DNA of 64,000 bases from Sulfuricurvum sp. (GCA_028714915.1 JAQTLL010000003.1:248001-312000), one strand, 5' to 3'; positions 9,606 through 17,179 are shown, counted from the stretch's first letter. Program-made: numbers and translations. The notes: generated by a model not told the origin, from the sequence alone.

Positions 9606-10718
9606 TTACTTCCCAGATTTCATTCTATTGTGTAATTTGCATAACATCTGACAATTCTTGCTATCCGTTTTTCCACCCTCATGCCAAGGGGTTATGTGGT
9701 CTGCTTCCATTTCGCCGATTTCGTACTGTATTTTTTCACTTTTATTTTTTTTGCATACGGGGCAAACGCCTTTTTGTTGTTCGTAAACTTCCCTTTTTTG
9801 CTTATCCGTAAAAGCTCTTATGCTTAAATACTTCTCTTTTCTTGTTAAAATATAAGAGTAAATACCAGATTTTTTGGTGACATCTTCATCTTGCATTAAT
9901 TTGGTTATTTCTTCTTCTAATTTTTTAGAATCGAACTCTTTATTTTTAAACTCATTGTACAAAAGTCCAAAACCAACACCTTTCATCTCTTTGCGATATT
10001 TTGGAAAAATGACTTTAATCCAACTTATCACATTTTGAAAATACAGCCACAACTCATTAGCATTTGGTTTGTGTTGATTATCTGCCATATATTGCTCTAT
10101 ATTATCATTGCTTAACCAACTGATAGCTGTTTCTAAATAATCTTGGCGAATTGGTGAACCACTCATATAATCACTTCCAATGCCATAAGCAGGACAACTC
10201 GATTTACTAAAATATTTTTTTGCTTCGGTTAGCCATGTTCCGGTATAGATAGCATTTCGGAGTTCTTGATCTGTCAGCTTTTCCCCTGCTATGTTGATGG
10301 TTTTAAACCAGTCCAGTTTTTCTTTATCGGTTCCTTCGCAAAAATAGACCATGAGTTTATAATCAAGTATCTGCTCTTGCTCATCTTTGGTTAGAGTGTG
10401 GAAATACTGTGGATTTGACTGACAAATTAGGGAAAAGTTTCCAACTACATATTCGCAAATACTTATGGTTCTTTGTTGTCCGTCCAGCACTTCGTAGCTG
10501 TCATCTTCATTTTTGACCCAATACATTACATTTAAAGGAAAGTTTTTAAAAACCGTTTCTATGACAGAATCTCTTTGCTTGTCTTTATAAACAAATTCTC
10601 TTTGATATTTCGGTCTAATATTGAGCTTGCCACCGTAGCCGACAACGCCCTCTTCATCACTGTTTATAAAACCACTTGCAACTTCTCTGATTGATATTTC
10701 TTTGAGTTCTATTTTCAT
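9606..10718 (-). CDS. DUF262 domain protein with C-terminal HNH nuclease
   Basis: Putative DNA-cleaving effector of a defence module. The 370-residue protein has an N-terminal DUF262 (ParB/Srx-like) domain with KYQREFVYKDKQRDSVIE and the diagnostic LDGQQRTISI (DGQQR at 79-83), a helical middle, and a C-terminal HNH nuclease: CPVC (319-322), ADHITPWHEGG with His341, KNCQMLCKLHNR with Cys356, Cys360 and His363, a zinc-bound beta-beta-alpha metal finger. DUF262 proteins with HNH/DUF1524 nuclease ends include GmrSD and SspE, which are modification-sensing restriction factors (known). Its start overlaps the stop of the methyltransferase gene as ATGA, so the two are translationally coupled. Not tested: whether DUF262 here binds nucleotides. 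AT-rich compared with neighbours by eye. Confidence 0.85.
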   Translation of the reverse strand: MKIELKEISIREVASGFINSDEEGVVGYGGKLNIRPKYQREFVYKDKQRDSVIETVFKNFPLNVMYWVKNEDDSYEVLDGQQRTISICEYVVGNFSLICQSNPQYFHTLTKDEQEQILDYKLMVYFCEGTDKEKLDWFKTINIAGEKLTDQELRNAIYTGTWLTEAKKYFSKSSCPAYGIGSDYMSGSPIRQDYLETAISWLSNDNIEQYMADNQHKPNANELWLYFQNVISWIKVIFPKYRKEMKGVGFGLLYNEFKNKEFDSKKLEEEITKLMQDEDVTKKSGIYSYILTRKEKYLSIRAFTDKQKREVYEQQKGVCPVCKKNKSEKIQYEIGEMEADHITPWHEGGKTDSKNCQMLCKLHNRMKSGK

Positions 10719-11692
10719 AAATCAATTTTCCTTGATAGTTTTTTATTCTTGACTATTACTCTTCGATAAATTGGTTTTCCATTTAAGTCGGGGCCTCTTC
10801 CTCTCCAATTTGGATATTCAAGTCTATGGTCATCCAATCCCAATATTTCAAATTGTTCTGGGCTGTATTTATTCATAAAAGTAATTGGCACACCCATGAC
10901 ACCATCATAATCTATAGGAATATCTTTTGTTTTATCCACATTGATAGCGTCGTAGTTGTCGTATTTTGGATAATCTATTTCATTATATGTTTGGTAAAGT
11001 TTTAAATCTTCGTGTCGTTTTTTTATCTCTAAATTTGTAAACCAAGTAACACCAGAAACTCTAATCATTCCTTCTTTATGGTCTCCGGCTGTTGCATAAT
11101 CAACATAATATTTATTAATAAAGTGTGCAGCACCGCCACTAAAACCATACCCTAACCATATTTTGTTGTCCTTGATAAGCTTGAAGATTTCTTTATAGGT
11201 TATAGAGTTTTGATGCCCAATAATTACAAATTTTTTATCATATTCAATCAGCTGTGCCACATATTCTCTAAAGAGTGAAAATGGTGGATTGGTTACCACA
11301 ATATCAGCCTCTTCTAAGATTTCAATGCATTCATCGCTTCTAAAATCCCCACTTTGATTTAATGGAGTTTTAAATTTGTCCAAATCATTTATTTTTCCAT
11401 CACCATTTAAATCTTCTTCTATTTCCAATTTGTAAGAGTTTTTTTCTTTTTCAAAATGCGTAGTGATGAGTTTCTTTAATCCAAGAAATTCAAAATTTAA
11501 AGCAAAATATCTAAAAAAATTACTCTCTTCTGGGTCATCACAATTGCAAAATACAACCTTGCCTTTGAAATGGTCTTTATAGTGTTTTAGCTCCCTTTCT
11601 ATGTCTGGTAATTGCGTGTAAAACTCATCATTCTTTTCTTTATTTGCTTTTTGTAGATTTTTATTTAAACTTTTCTTTTCCGTACTATCCAT
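10715..11692 (-). CDS. EcoRI-family adenine-specific DNA methyltransferase
   Basis: Probable N6-adenine methyltransferase. The 325 residues match the size of M.EcoRI (326), and the sequence has the features I associate with that family: NDEFYTQ near residue 21, VVFCNCDDPEESNFFRYFA (residues 47-64), the catalytic motif IV TNPPFSLFREY (NPPF 135-138), then GHQNSITYKEIF and GYGFSGGAAHF. The start at 11692 has only a weak ribosome site. No EcoRI-type endonuclease gene is present; the coupled downstream gene is a DUF262-HNH protein instead. Recognition sequence cannot be inferred. Confidence 0.88.
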   Translation of the reverse strand: MDSTEKKSLNKNLQKANKEKNDEFYTQLPDIERELKHYKDHFKGKVVFCNCDDPEESNFFRYFALNFEFLGLKKLITTHFEKEKNSYKLEIEEDLNGDGKINDLDKFKTPLNQSGDFRSDECIEILEEADIVVTNPPFSLFREYVAQLIEYDKKFVIIGHQNSITYKEIFKLIKDNKIWLGYGFSGGAAHFINKYYVDYATAGDHKEGMIRVSGVTWFTNLEIKKRHEDLKLYQTYNEIDYPKYDNYDAINVDKTKDIPIDYDGVMGVPITFMNKYSPEQFEILGLDDHRLEYPNWRGRGPDLNGKPIYRRVIVKNKKLSRKIDL

Positions 11693-11749
11693 TTATTTTG
11701 CTCTTTTTATTGATTTATAGAAAATATATTTCTATTCTAATCACTAAAG

Positions 11750-11793
11750 GCAAAATAATTGCTTTAAGTAGATAAAAAGGGCAATAATTTTGC
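11750..11793. promoter_or_regulatory. twin GCAA-N5-TTGC dyads between methyltransferase and HTH genes
   Basis: Two 13-base palindromic sites, GCAAAATAATTGC (11750-11762) and GCAATAATTTTGC (11781-11793), each GCAA-N5-TTGC and mutually inverted with 12 of 13 bases matching. Their centres are 31 bp apart, about three helical turns. The first covers the expected -35 position of a minus-strand promoter for the methyltransferase gene (candidate -10 TAGAAT at 11739-11734); the second sits about 50 bases upstream of the HTH start. This arrangement is what a dimeric autoregulator, such as the adjacent 61-residue HTH protein, would bind; binding is inferred. Confidence 0.5.
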
Positions 11794-11845
11794 TTGTTGC
11801 GTTGTTATAGCGTTTGGGTTAATTTTCTAAGTAAAAAGGCTTGGA

Positions 11846-12031
11846 ATGACTCAAAGAGATATGGCAGGTTATTTAGACATTACACCTATGACCCTCCGAA
11901 ACTGGCGAAAAGATAAACAAAATCTCTACAAAATCATCATGCAAGGCTTCGCAGTCGAGGATATAAAAAAGCTATTAAAAGAGAGTGTGGAAAAGTTGGA
12001 TAGTGCGGGGGAAGTAGAGAAAAAGAAATAA
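11846..12031 (+). CDS. small helix-turn-helix protein
   Basis: Probable DNA-binding regulator of the adjacent restriction-type genes. The 61-residue product starts MTQRDMAGYLDITPMTLRNW, a helix-turn-helix with the recognition helix at about residues 13-22, followed by RKDKQNLYKIIMQGF and a charged helical tail. ATG at 11846 has AAGG six bases upstream, and an in-frame TAA at 11828-11830 rules out a longer form. It is divergent from the methyltransferase with 153 bases between, a position like that of controller (C) proteins of type II restriction systems, though it is shorter than usual and lacks an obvious XRE second half. Function is inferred from position. Confidence 0.65.
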   Translation: MTQRDMAGYLDITPMTLRNWRKDKQNLYKIIMQGFAVEDIKKLLKESVEKLDSAGEVEKKK

Positions 12032-12037
12032 AGGGGG

Positions 12038-12090
12038 CAAGGGGTAAAACCCCTTGGCTACGCTAATTTAGCATAGGTGCAAAAATGCAC
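12038..12090. repeat. three consecutive short hairpins after the HTH gene
   Basis: Directly behind the HTH stop: CAAGGGG/CCCCTTG (12038-12044, 12050-12056; loop TAAAA), GCTAA/TTAGC (12062-12066, 12068-12072) and GTGCA/TGCAC (12077-12081, 12086-12090; loop AAAA). No T-run follows any of them. They could be part of a structured 3' RNA or of the end of a mobile element. Confidence 0.5.
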
Positions 12091-12101
12091 AAAAGTAATA
12101 G

Positions 12102-12234
12102 TGCTAGTATATACTTATCCATAAAGACCCCCTCATTGTGATTTTTGGAGGGCAAAAAAAAAGGTCGAGGGGTAATTAATCCCTCAACCTTAGCGTTACC
12201 GCTCCATCAATCACAATGAAAAGTTATACTAGCA
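12102..12234. repeat. 133-bp nested inverted-repeat element
   Basis: Three concentric inverted repeats share one centre. Outer: TGCTAGTATATACTT (12102-12116) against AAGTTATACTAGCA (12221-12234), one base inserted. Middle: CATTGTGATTTTTGGAG (12134-12150) against CTCCATCAATCACAATG (12202-12218), 15 of 17 paired. Inner: 12161-12171 against 12181-12191, 10 of 11 paired. The inner stem is a terminator for ridA on the minus strand. Such nested arms are unusual for a simple terminator; candidates are a MITE-like element, an end of a lost insertion sequence, or a structured RNA. No transposase or reverse transcriptase is nearby. Confidence 0.6.
12154..12191 (-). terminator. intrinsic terminator of the dapE-ridA unit
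   Basis: On the minus strand the stem AAGGTTGAGGG (12191-12181) pairs with CCCTCGACCTT (12171-12161) around an 8-9 base AT loop and is followed by a run of nine T (complement of A 12154-12162). This is a textbook rho-independent terminator, 82 bases past the ridA stop. On the plus strand there is no comparable T-run. Confidence 0.8.
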
Positions 12235-12272
12235 AAAAAATTATACCATAAAAAGAATCAATCCGATAATTT

Positions 12273-12644
12273 TCAAACCAACGCGATAGCATCGATTTCA
12301 ACCAATGCGTTTTTCGGAAGTGTTTTAACGGCAACGGTAGAACGTGCTGGTTTATGTTCGCCAAAAGCTTGCGCATACAGTTCATTCACTGCCACAAAAT
12401 CATCCATATTGTCTAAAAATATCGTTGTTTTAACCACTTTATCGAGCGAACTTCCTGCCGCTTCCAAAACTGCTTTTAAATTCGCCAATACTTGAGCGCA
12501 TTGCTCTTTGACATCACCAGTAAGCATTTCACCACTTGGCGTGAGAGCAATTTGACCTGACGTAAATACCATTCCATTGGCGATCATTGCTTGAGAATAA
12601 GGACCTATTGCCGCAGGAGCATCGGGAGTATGAACAGATTGCAT
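12273..12644 (-). CDS. ridA: RidA-family enamine/imine deaminase
   Basis: Hydrolyses reactive 2-aminoacrylate-type enamine/imine intermediates released by PLP enzymes. At 123 residues it has normal RidA length and the motifs [44 protein letters not shown], and near the end [24 protein letters not shown], including the Arg of the active site (ARST). Last gene of a minus-strand run behind the thioredoxin-like gene (9 bases apart) and ended by the terminator at 12154-12191. Confidence 0.95.
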   Translation of the reverse strand: MQSVHTPDAPAAIGPYSQAMIANGMVFTSGQIALTPSGEMLTGDVKEQCAQVLANLKAVLEAAGSSLDKVVKTTIFLDNMDDFVAVNELYAQAFGEHKPARSTVAVKTLPKNALVEIDAIALV

Positions 12645-12653
12645 AATTAACCT

Positions 12654-13052
12654 TTATTTTTTGTATTTTTGAAGTGCATCATCGAGAATAGAACCGTAAT
12701 CCTCTGTTCCCCAAAAGCCGGGAATGGAGTAAAGAACTTTACCATTGCGAGGATCGATAAAATAGCTCATAGGAACCATCTTAGCAGTGAAATTCTTAGG
12801 ATAAATACTCTTATCTTTGGTTACATTCACTGCCTGAAACGAAGCATTGATGCGCGATGTGATTTCATCATCTTGAAGCGTCGTAGCTTCGAGTTTACGG
12901 CACCATCGGCACGTCTCACTCGTAATAAGCACCATAAGAGGTTTCCCCTCTTTTTTGGCTTTTGCTAATGCTTGATCGTATGAACTGTTCCATGGTATCT
13001 CTGCACCAAACACACCTATAACAAATAAACAGAGTATCAATAATTTTTTCAT
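12654..13052 (-). CDS. exported thioredoxin-fold protein
   Basis: Probable periplasmic thiol-disulfide protein. The 132-residue sequence has a signal peptide (MKKLLILCLFVIGVFGAE), then a thioredoxin fold of the DUF255/Thioredoxin_7 type: WNSSYDQALAKAKKEGKPLMV, the redox motif ETCRWCRKLE (CRWC), a cis-Pro-like segment KMVPMSYFID and a C-terminal helix. The WC spacing and KKEGKPL feature are typical of this small secreted group. Substrate is unknown. Located between dapE and ridA, 27 and 9 bases from its neighbours, so co-transcribed with them. Confidence 0.85.
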   Translation of the reverse strand: MKKLLILCLFVIGVFGAEIPWNSSYDQALAKAKKEGKPLMVLITSETCRWCRKLEATTLQDDEITSRINASFQAVNVTKDKSIYPKNFTAKMVPMSYFIDPRNGKVLYSIPGFWGTEDYGSILDDALQKYKK

Positions 13053-13079
13053 TATTTTCCTTTAAAAATCGCTATTCTA

Positions 13080-14174
13080 TCAAAATCGTTGAATCAATGT
13101 ACTGAAAACTTGATATAAATTTTGTACTTCAACGATAGAGGTTCGCTCATTGGGGGCATGAATCGTGTCATTAATTACCCCAAATTCAATCACATCAATC
13201 CCATACGATGCAATAAAACGGGCATCTGATGTTCCCCCTGCTGTTGAATGTTTTGGGGTAATTCTGCATACCTCTTGTATGCAGTCACTTAATATTTGGA
13301 CAATACGGGTATTGGCATCCGTCACAAAAGGCTGGGCCGATTGATCGAGGATAAGGGTATAATCAAGCCCTTCACAACGATGAGCAATAAACGTTTCAAT
13401 ACTTTTTTTATCCGTTTTAGTAGAATTACGGACATTAAACATCATTTTAAGCTTTCCGGGAGAAACATTCGTCGTCTCAATACCAGAGCGAATATCAGTA
13501 ACAACCAATTGTGATGGGGCAAAATCGTGATCCCCTTTATCCAAAAAAGCTCCCGCAATGTTCGGTAAAACCACTGCAATTTTATGGATAGGATTAATGG
13601 CTTTTTCAGGATACGCAGCATGTCCTTGTTTTCCGTGAATTTCCAAAACTCCATTGATAGAACCTCTGCGTCCAACCTTAATAACATCACCAAATACGGC
13701 TTCACACGTTGGTTCTGCAACAACCACTGCATCAGGAAGTAAATCATGCTCTTTTAAATATTTTAATACTTCAACCGTTCCAAACTTTGCTGCTCCTTCT
13801 TCGTCAGATGTGAGTAACACCGAAAGAGTCCCCTTAAAATCATTCACGTCTTTTAGCGCTTGGACAAAAGCACTCACACCACTTTTCATATCCTGTGCAC
13901 CGCGTCCATAGATATATCCATCCATTTCAATGGCCGCATAAGGATTGCTATTCCACCCCTCTCCAGCGGGAACCACATCAACATGCCCCGCAAAACACAA
14001 ATGTGACCCCTCTCCAAAGTGACGATACGCAAAAAGATTTTTAACCCCTTCAACATCAACGCGAATAGAGGTAAAACCATTAAGATAGTTTTCAACAAAA
14101 TCAAGTATCCCGCCATCATCGGGAGTTTGGCTTTTTGAAATAATTAATTTTTTAAAAAGATCGATAACGTCCAA
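13080..14174 (-). CDS. dapE: succinyl-diaminopimelate desuccinylase
   Basis: Zinc hydrolase that releases LL-diaminopimelate from its N-succinyl form in lysine and peptidoglycan synthesis. The 364-residue protein has M20-family metal ligands: CFAGHVDVVPAGEGW (first His/Asp), GRGAQDMKSG, LLTSDEEGAA (catalytic Glu), and the dimerisation lid domain around RRGSINGVLEIHGKQGHAAYPE, ending GGTSDARFIASYG and FGVINDTIHAPNE. The start is a TTG at 14174, with AAGGA about 9 bases upstream; no ATG is suitably placed. First gene of the dapE-trx-ridA run. Confidence 0.96.
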   Translation of the reverse strand: MDVIDLFKKLIISKSQTPDDGGILDFVENYLNGFTSIRVDVEGVKNLFAYRHFGEGSHLCFAGHVDVVPAGEGWNSNPYAAIEMDGYIYGRGAQDMKSGVSAFVQALKDVNDFKGTLSVLLTSDEEGAAKFGTVEVLKYLKEHDLLPDAVVVAEPTCEAVFGDVIKVGRRGSINGVLEIHGKQGHAAYPEKAINPIHKIAVVLPNIAGAFLDKGDHDFAPSQLVVTDIRSGIETTNVSPGKLKMMFNVRNSTKTDKKSIETFIAHRCEGLDYTLILDQSAQPFVTDANTRIVQILSDCIQEVCRITPKHSTAGGTSDARFIASYGIDVIEFGVINDTIHAPNERTSIVEVQNLYQVFSTLIQRF

Positions 14175-14350
14175 AATTTATCCTTACATCTCTATATTCA
14201 CTAAAGATGTTATTATAAACCGTTCCCTATTGATTTTGCCTTTGATAAGGAGATAGAATACAAATTTAATCTTTTTAAAGAAAATCATTTTTTGATTTGG
14301 TTATACTTATATTTGAAAATTAGATTTTTTATACCTTAAGGATTTTAATA

Positions 14351-14770
14351 ATGAAACGCCCTGACCCAATTGATGAAGAAGTGCTCTTTGATGGACGAAG
14401 CCTCATAACCGAAACGGATACGAGAGGGGTTATCACCTTTATAAACCGTAAATTTACTGAAATGACCCTCTACACCAAAGAAGAGGCAATTGGTCAATCT
14501 CACAATATATTACGTCATCCGGATATGCCAAAAGCTGCCTTTGAGGGGATGTGGAAAATTATTAAAGGAGGGAAAACATGGGAAGGCTATGTCAAAAACC
14601 TTCGAAAAGATGGAAGATACTATTGGGTTGTGGTAAATATTGTCCCCAAGCTTGATGAAAGTGGAGAGGTAATTGGCTATATTGCTTCTCGTAAAATGCC
14701 GGATCGTATCCGTCTTAAAACCATCATCAACCAATATAAGCAAATGATAGATGAGGAAAAAGGAGTTTAA
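14351..14770 (+). CDS. single PAS-domain protein (aerotaxis-sensor-like)
   Basis: Stand-alone sensory PAS domain of 139 residues. The core TDTRGVITFINRKFTEMT, YTKEEAIGQSHNILRHPDMP, FEGMWKIIKGGKTWEGYVKN and KDGRYYWVVVNIVP matches the FAD-type PAS of Aer-like receptors. There is no transmembrane segment, HAMP or output domain, so signalling must pass to a partner protein (inferred). It stands alone with its own upstream region of 176 bases and meets the next minus-strand gene tail-to-tail with a 4-base overlap. Confidence 0.88.
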   Translation: MKRPDPIDEEVLFDGRSLITETDTRGVITFINRKFTEMTLYTKEEAIGQSHNILRHPDMPKAAFEGMWKIIKGGKTWEGYVKNLRKDGRYYWVVVNIVPKLDESGEVIGYIASRKMPDRIRLKTIINQYKQMIDEEKGV

Positions 14771-15045
14771 CGCTTCTCCCTCAACAAGAGTGCAATATCA
14801 TTCATTGCACCAAAAAGCTCTTCTTTTGTTTCGAACTGCACTTCTATCCTATTCATTGGGACTTCTCCCACGGGATCAAAGTCACAGATCAAAACATATG
14901 CCTCAAAAATAATCTGCTCTTTTTTCATATCAGCCCATTCCAGTGAGACCGATGCCCTCTCCCCTCCCACACTGATAAGCGCTGCCGGATATAGCCGTGT
15001 TACTTTTGTGAGATCAATCTCATACTGCTGATGTCGATATATCAT
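14767..15045 (-). CDS. conserved-looking protein of unknown function
   Basis: A 92-residue protein not recognised. It reads MIYRHQQYEIDLTKVTRLYP with alternating hydrophobic strands and an acidic middle (FDPVGEVPMNRIEV), suggesting a small all-beta or alpha/beta cytoplasmic domain with a C-terminal helix; no signal peptide or metal motif. Its start overlaps the MFS gene stop (ATGA), and its predicted start codon and coupling support it being real. Role unknown. Confidence 0.6.
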   Translation of the reverse strand: MIYRHQQYEIDLTKVTRLYPAALISVGGERASVSLEWADMKKEQIIFEAYVLICDFDPVGEVPMNRIEVQFETKEELFGAMNDIALLLREKR

Positions 15046-16253
15046 TGCTTTCCAATCTCTTTTAAACTATAGTGCATACGAATCCAATGATAATATATAG
15101 CCGCAGCCATAAAAGCACTTCCTAAAATAGAAGCAATCAGCCCCAATGAAAACTGCCAATCCACCAACAATCCAATCAATAATGATACTAATCCACCCGT
15201 TGCTAAAAAAATCATATCATTATAAGCAACCACCCTTCCATAATAATTATAATGGGTATGTTGCTGAAGCAGAGTATAGGTATACGACCACAATGTAGTG
15301 GTTACCAGTCCGATTAATACAGAAGCTGCTAAAGAGAGATAAAAATATTCAATAACAATTCCCCATAAAACTATTGCGAGGGCTTCAGCAATTAAAAGGA
15401 ATTTAAGCCGATTGAGATTAACCCATTCCCCCAATAATAACGGACCTACTGTTAATCCAATTGCCCTACAAGCATTCACAAGCCCTATCCCCAGAGATAT
15501 TGCGATAATACTGCTATAATAATTTTTTACACTCAACACAACCAAAGCATCAAATGCAGTAAATCCTATAACTGCGTGCAAGAGCATTAAATGCAGGACT
15601 ATAGGTTCACGCCAAATATAACGAAACGCATCGCCCATCATCACCATAAAACGTTCCTCTCTTTGTTCTATTTCAATCTCAATTTTAAGGCTAAAAACAA
15701 GACCCAATACAATCATAAAAAGCAGTGCGTCTAATAAAAAAGCATACGTTATTCCAACATAATAAACTACAGCGCCACCCAGCGCCATCCCAACAGTATA
15801 CGAAAAAGACCAAATTATCGAATGAATTTCATTGGCATACTGCAACGCTTTACCCTCGACAATTTTAGGCAATAGAGACATTTCAACGGTAAATTGAAAA
15901 CTAGCAGCCCCCATACGGATAAACACCAGTAGATATAACCACCCAAGTTTGGAAACATTATCAATACTAATCAATGAACCCGTAGCCATAATCTCTGTAA
16001 TAGTCAATAATATCATAAGTTTTTTAGGAGAAATTCGATCAATAATAACACCGCTCAAAGGAGCTTGCAGTACCCCGGCAAAAAAATAAAGTGCCGCGAC
16101 AAAGGCAATAGTCGATGCATTAACATGCAATTGAATAAGCAATGTATAAATTGCCACATTGCTAAACCATGCCCCAAAATAAGCAATAAGCTGAATAAGC
16201 GAAAGCCGAGCGAGCAACGGCTCGAGGGCTAAAAGATTCCAATAACGTTTCAT
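15042..16253 (-). CDS. MFS transporter
   Basis: Inner-membrane secondary transporter of the major facilitator superfamily. The 403-residue protein shows about 12 hydrophobic segments, with the loop 2-3 signature region GVIIDRISPKKLMIL (G-x-x-x-D-R-x-x-x-K form). N-terminal LLALEPLLARLSLIQLIAYFG and overall layout resemble drug exporters of the MFS_3/EntS-like group. Substrate cannot be inferred. It is coupled to the downstream 92-residue gene by ATGA and is divergent from flaG. Confidence 0.88.
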   Translation of the reverse strand: MKRYWNLLALEPLLARLSLIQLIAYFGAWFSNVAIYTLLIQLHVNASTIAFVAALYFFAGVLQAPLSGVIIDRISPKKLMILLTITEIMATGSLISIDNVSKLGWLYLLVFIRMGAASFQFTVEMSLLPKIVEGKALQYANEIHSIIWSFSYTVGMALGGAVVYYVGITYAFLLDALLFMIVLGLVFSLKIEIEIEQREERFMVMMGDAFRYIWREPIVLHLMLLHAVIGFTAFDALVVLSVKNYYSSIIAISLGIGLVNACRAIGLTVGPLLLGEWVNLNRLKFLLIAEALAIVLWGIVIEYFYLSLAASVLIGLVTTTLWSYTYTLLQQHTHYNYYGRVVAYNDMIFLATGGLVSLLIGLLVDWQFSLGLIASILGSAFMAAAIYYHWIRMHYSLKEIGKQ

Positions 16254-16288
16254 GGGCGTAAGAGTATCACAGTAGAATCAATTTGTAA

Positions 16289-16316
16289 TTAAAGTTTTTA
16301 TTTTTTAGGGCGATTT
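16289..16316 (+). promoter_or_regulatory. sigma-28 (FliA) promoter candidate for flaG
   Basis: TTAAAGTTT at 16289-16297 and GGGCGATTT at 16308-16316 are spaced like Campylobacter-type FliA promoters (TAAA...CGATww). It lies 48 bases upstream of the flaG start, fitting late flagellar gene control. Recognition is by eye. Confidence 0.55.
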
Positions 16317-16363
16317 AGTCTGTAACAAAAATGCTTTACCGGCAAAGCTCAAGGAGGACTATC

Positions 16364-16753
16364 ATGGAAATACTACAATCAACGGCAAAAATGCAGCAAT
16401 CTCAAATGACTACTGTCAAAGTTGCACAAGCACAACAGTCACAAAGTGTACAAGAGATTCAAAAAGCACAAATTCATCAAGAGAAAGTTGCGCAAAAAGA
16501 AACTGACGCCAAAACAGAAAAAGTAGGATCACAAGAGCAAATGGACAAGCTCATCAGCCAGCTCAATCACTCATTGGATCCTTTTAATACGTCTTTGCGT
16601 TTCGGTTTTGACAACTCTTCTAAAGATTTTTACGTATCCGTTATTGATACTCAGAGCAACCGTATGCTTAGACGCTTCCCCTTGGAACAAGCAGAGCAAT
16701 TATTACCTAAAATGCAGGAAGTAACAGGATTACTGTTCGACCATAAAGGCTAA
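16364..16753 (+). CDS. flaG: FlaG flagellar protein
   Basis: FlaG-family protein affecting flagellar filament length. The product, 129 residues, has a low-complexity Gln/Ala/Lys N-terminus (MEILQSTAKMQQSQMTT) and the FlaG core LNHSLDPFNTSLRFGFDN, FYVSVIDTQSNRMLRRFP, and PKMQEVTGLLFDHKG. ATG at 16364 is preceded by AAGGAGG, so the ATG at 16331 is not the start. Just 48 bases separate it from fliS; fliD, which lies between them in Campylobacter jejuni, is absent. Confidence 0.93.
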   Translation: MEILQSTAKMQQSQMTTVKVAQAQQSQSVQEIQKAQIHQEKVAQKETDAKTEKVGSQEQMDKLISQLNHSLDPFNTSLRFGFDNSSKDFYVSVIDTQSNRMLRRFPLEQAEQLLPKMQEVTGLLFDHKG

Positions 16754-16801
16754 TAAACCCTTTTTTCAGCACTATATGATTTAAAATTTAAGGAATTAAT
16801 T

Positions 16802-17179
16802 ATGTACAATAACAATTTAGCCTACAACACTTATACTCAGAATAATGTCGGGGTAGAATCACCTGAAAAATTAATCCAAATGATGTATGAAGGAGTTTTA
16901 CGCTTCAATATGCAAGCCAAACGCTCTATTAATGAAGGCGACATTGAGCGACGAACCTATTGGATCAACCGTGCTAATGCCGTATTTTGTGAACTTATTA
17001 ATATTCTTGATTATTCTCAAGGGGATGTTGCCCATTACCTTTCCGGACTTTATCATTATCAATTGCGACTCTTAGTTGAAGCCAATATTCACAATAATTC
17101 TGAAAAACTTGATGAAGTCAATCGTGTCATGAAAGGGCTTTTAGAAGCATGGAGAGAAAATGTCAACATGGCTCAATGA
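16802..17179 (+). CDS. fliS: flagellin export chaperone FliS
   Basis: Cytoplasmic chaperone that binds the C-terminus of flagellin before export. The 125-residue protein has the FliS opening AYNTYTQNNVGVESPEKLIQ, MYEGVLRFNMQAKRSIN and INRANAVFCELINILDYSQG, with a helical bundle to the end. Ribosome site AAGGAATT precedes the ATG. Its end overlaps the following small gene by 20 bases. Confidence 0.96.
   Translation: MYNNNLAYNTYTQNNVGVESPEKLIQMMYEGVLRFNMQAKRSINEGDIERRTYWINRANAVFCELINILDYSQGDVAHYLSGLYHYQLRLLVEANIHNNSEKLDEVNRVMKGLLEAWRENVNMAQ

Noticed and set aside
9606..11692. A classical type II EcoRI restriction-modification system
   Set aside because: The methyltransferase is EcoRI-like, but the partner has DUF262 and HNH domains, not the PD-(D/E)xK endonuclease, so the classical name is not supported.
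12102..12234. Integron attC site or retron non-coding RNA
   Set aside because: The arms resemble the shape of an attC, but no RYYYAAC/GTTRRRY core pair is present and no integrase or cassette array is seen; no reverse transcriptase is in the window for a retron.
16331..16363. Upstream ATG for flaG
   Set aside because: The ATG at 16331 lacks a ribosome site, whereas AAGGAGG precedes the ATG at 16364, which gives the usual FlaG start.
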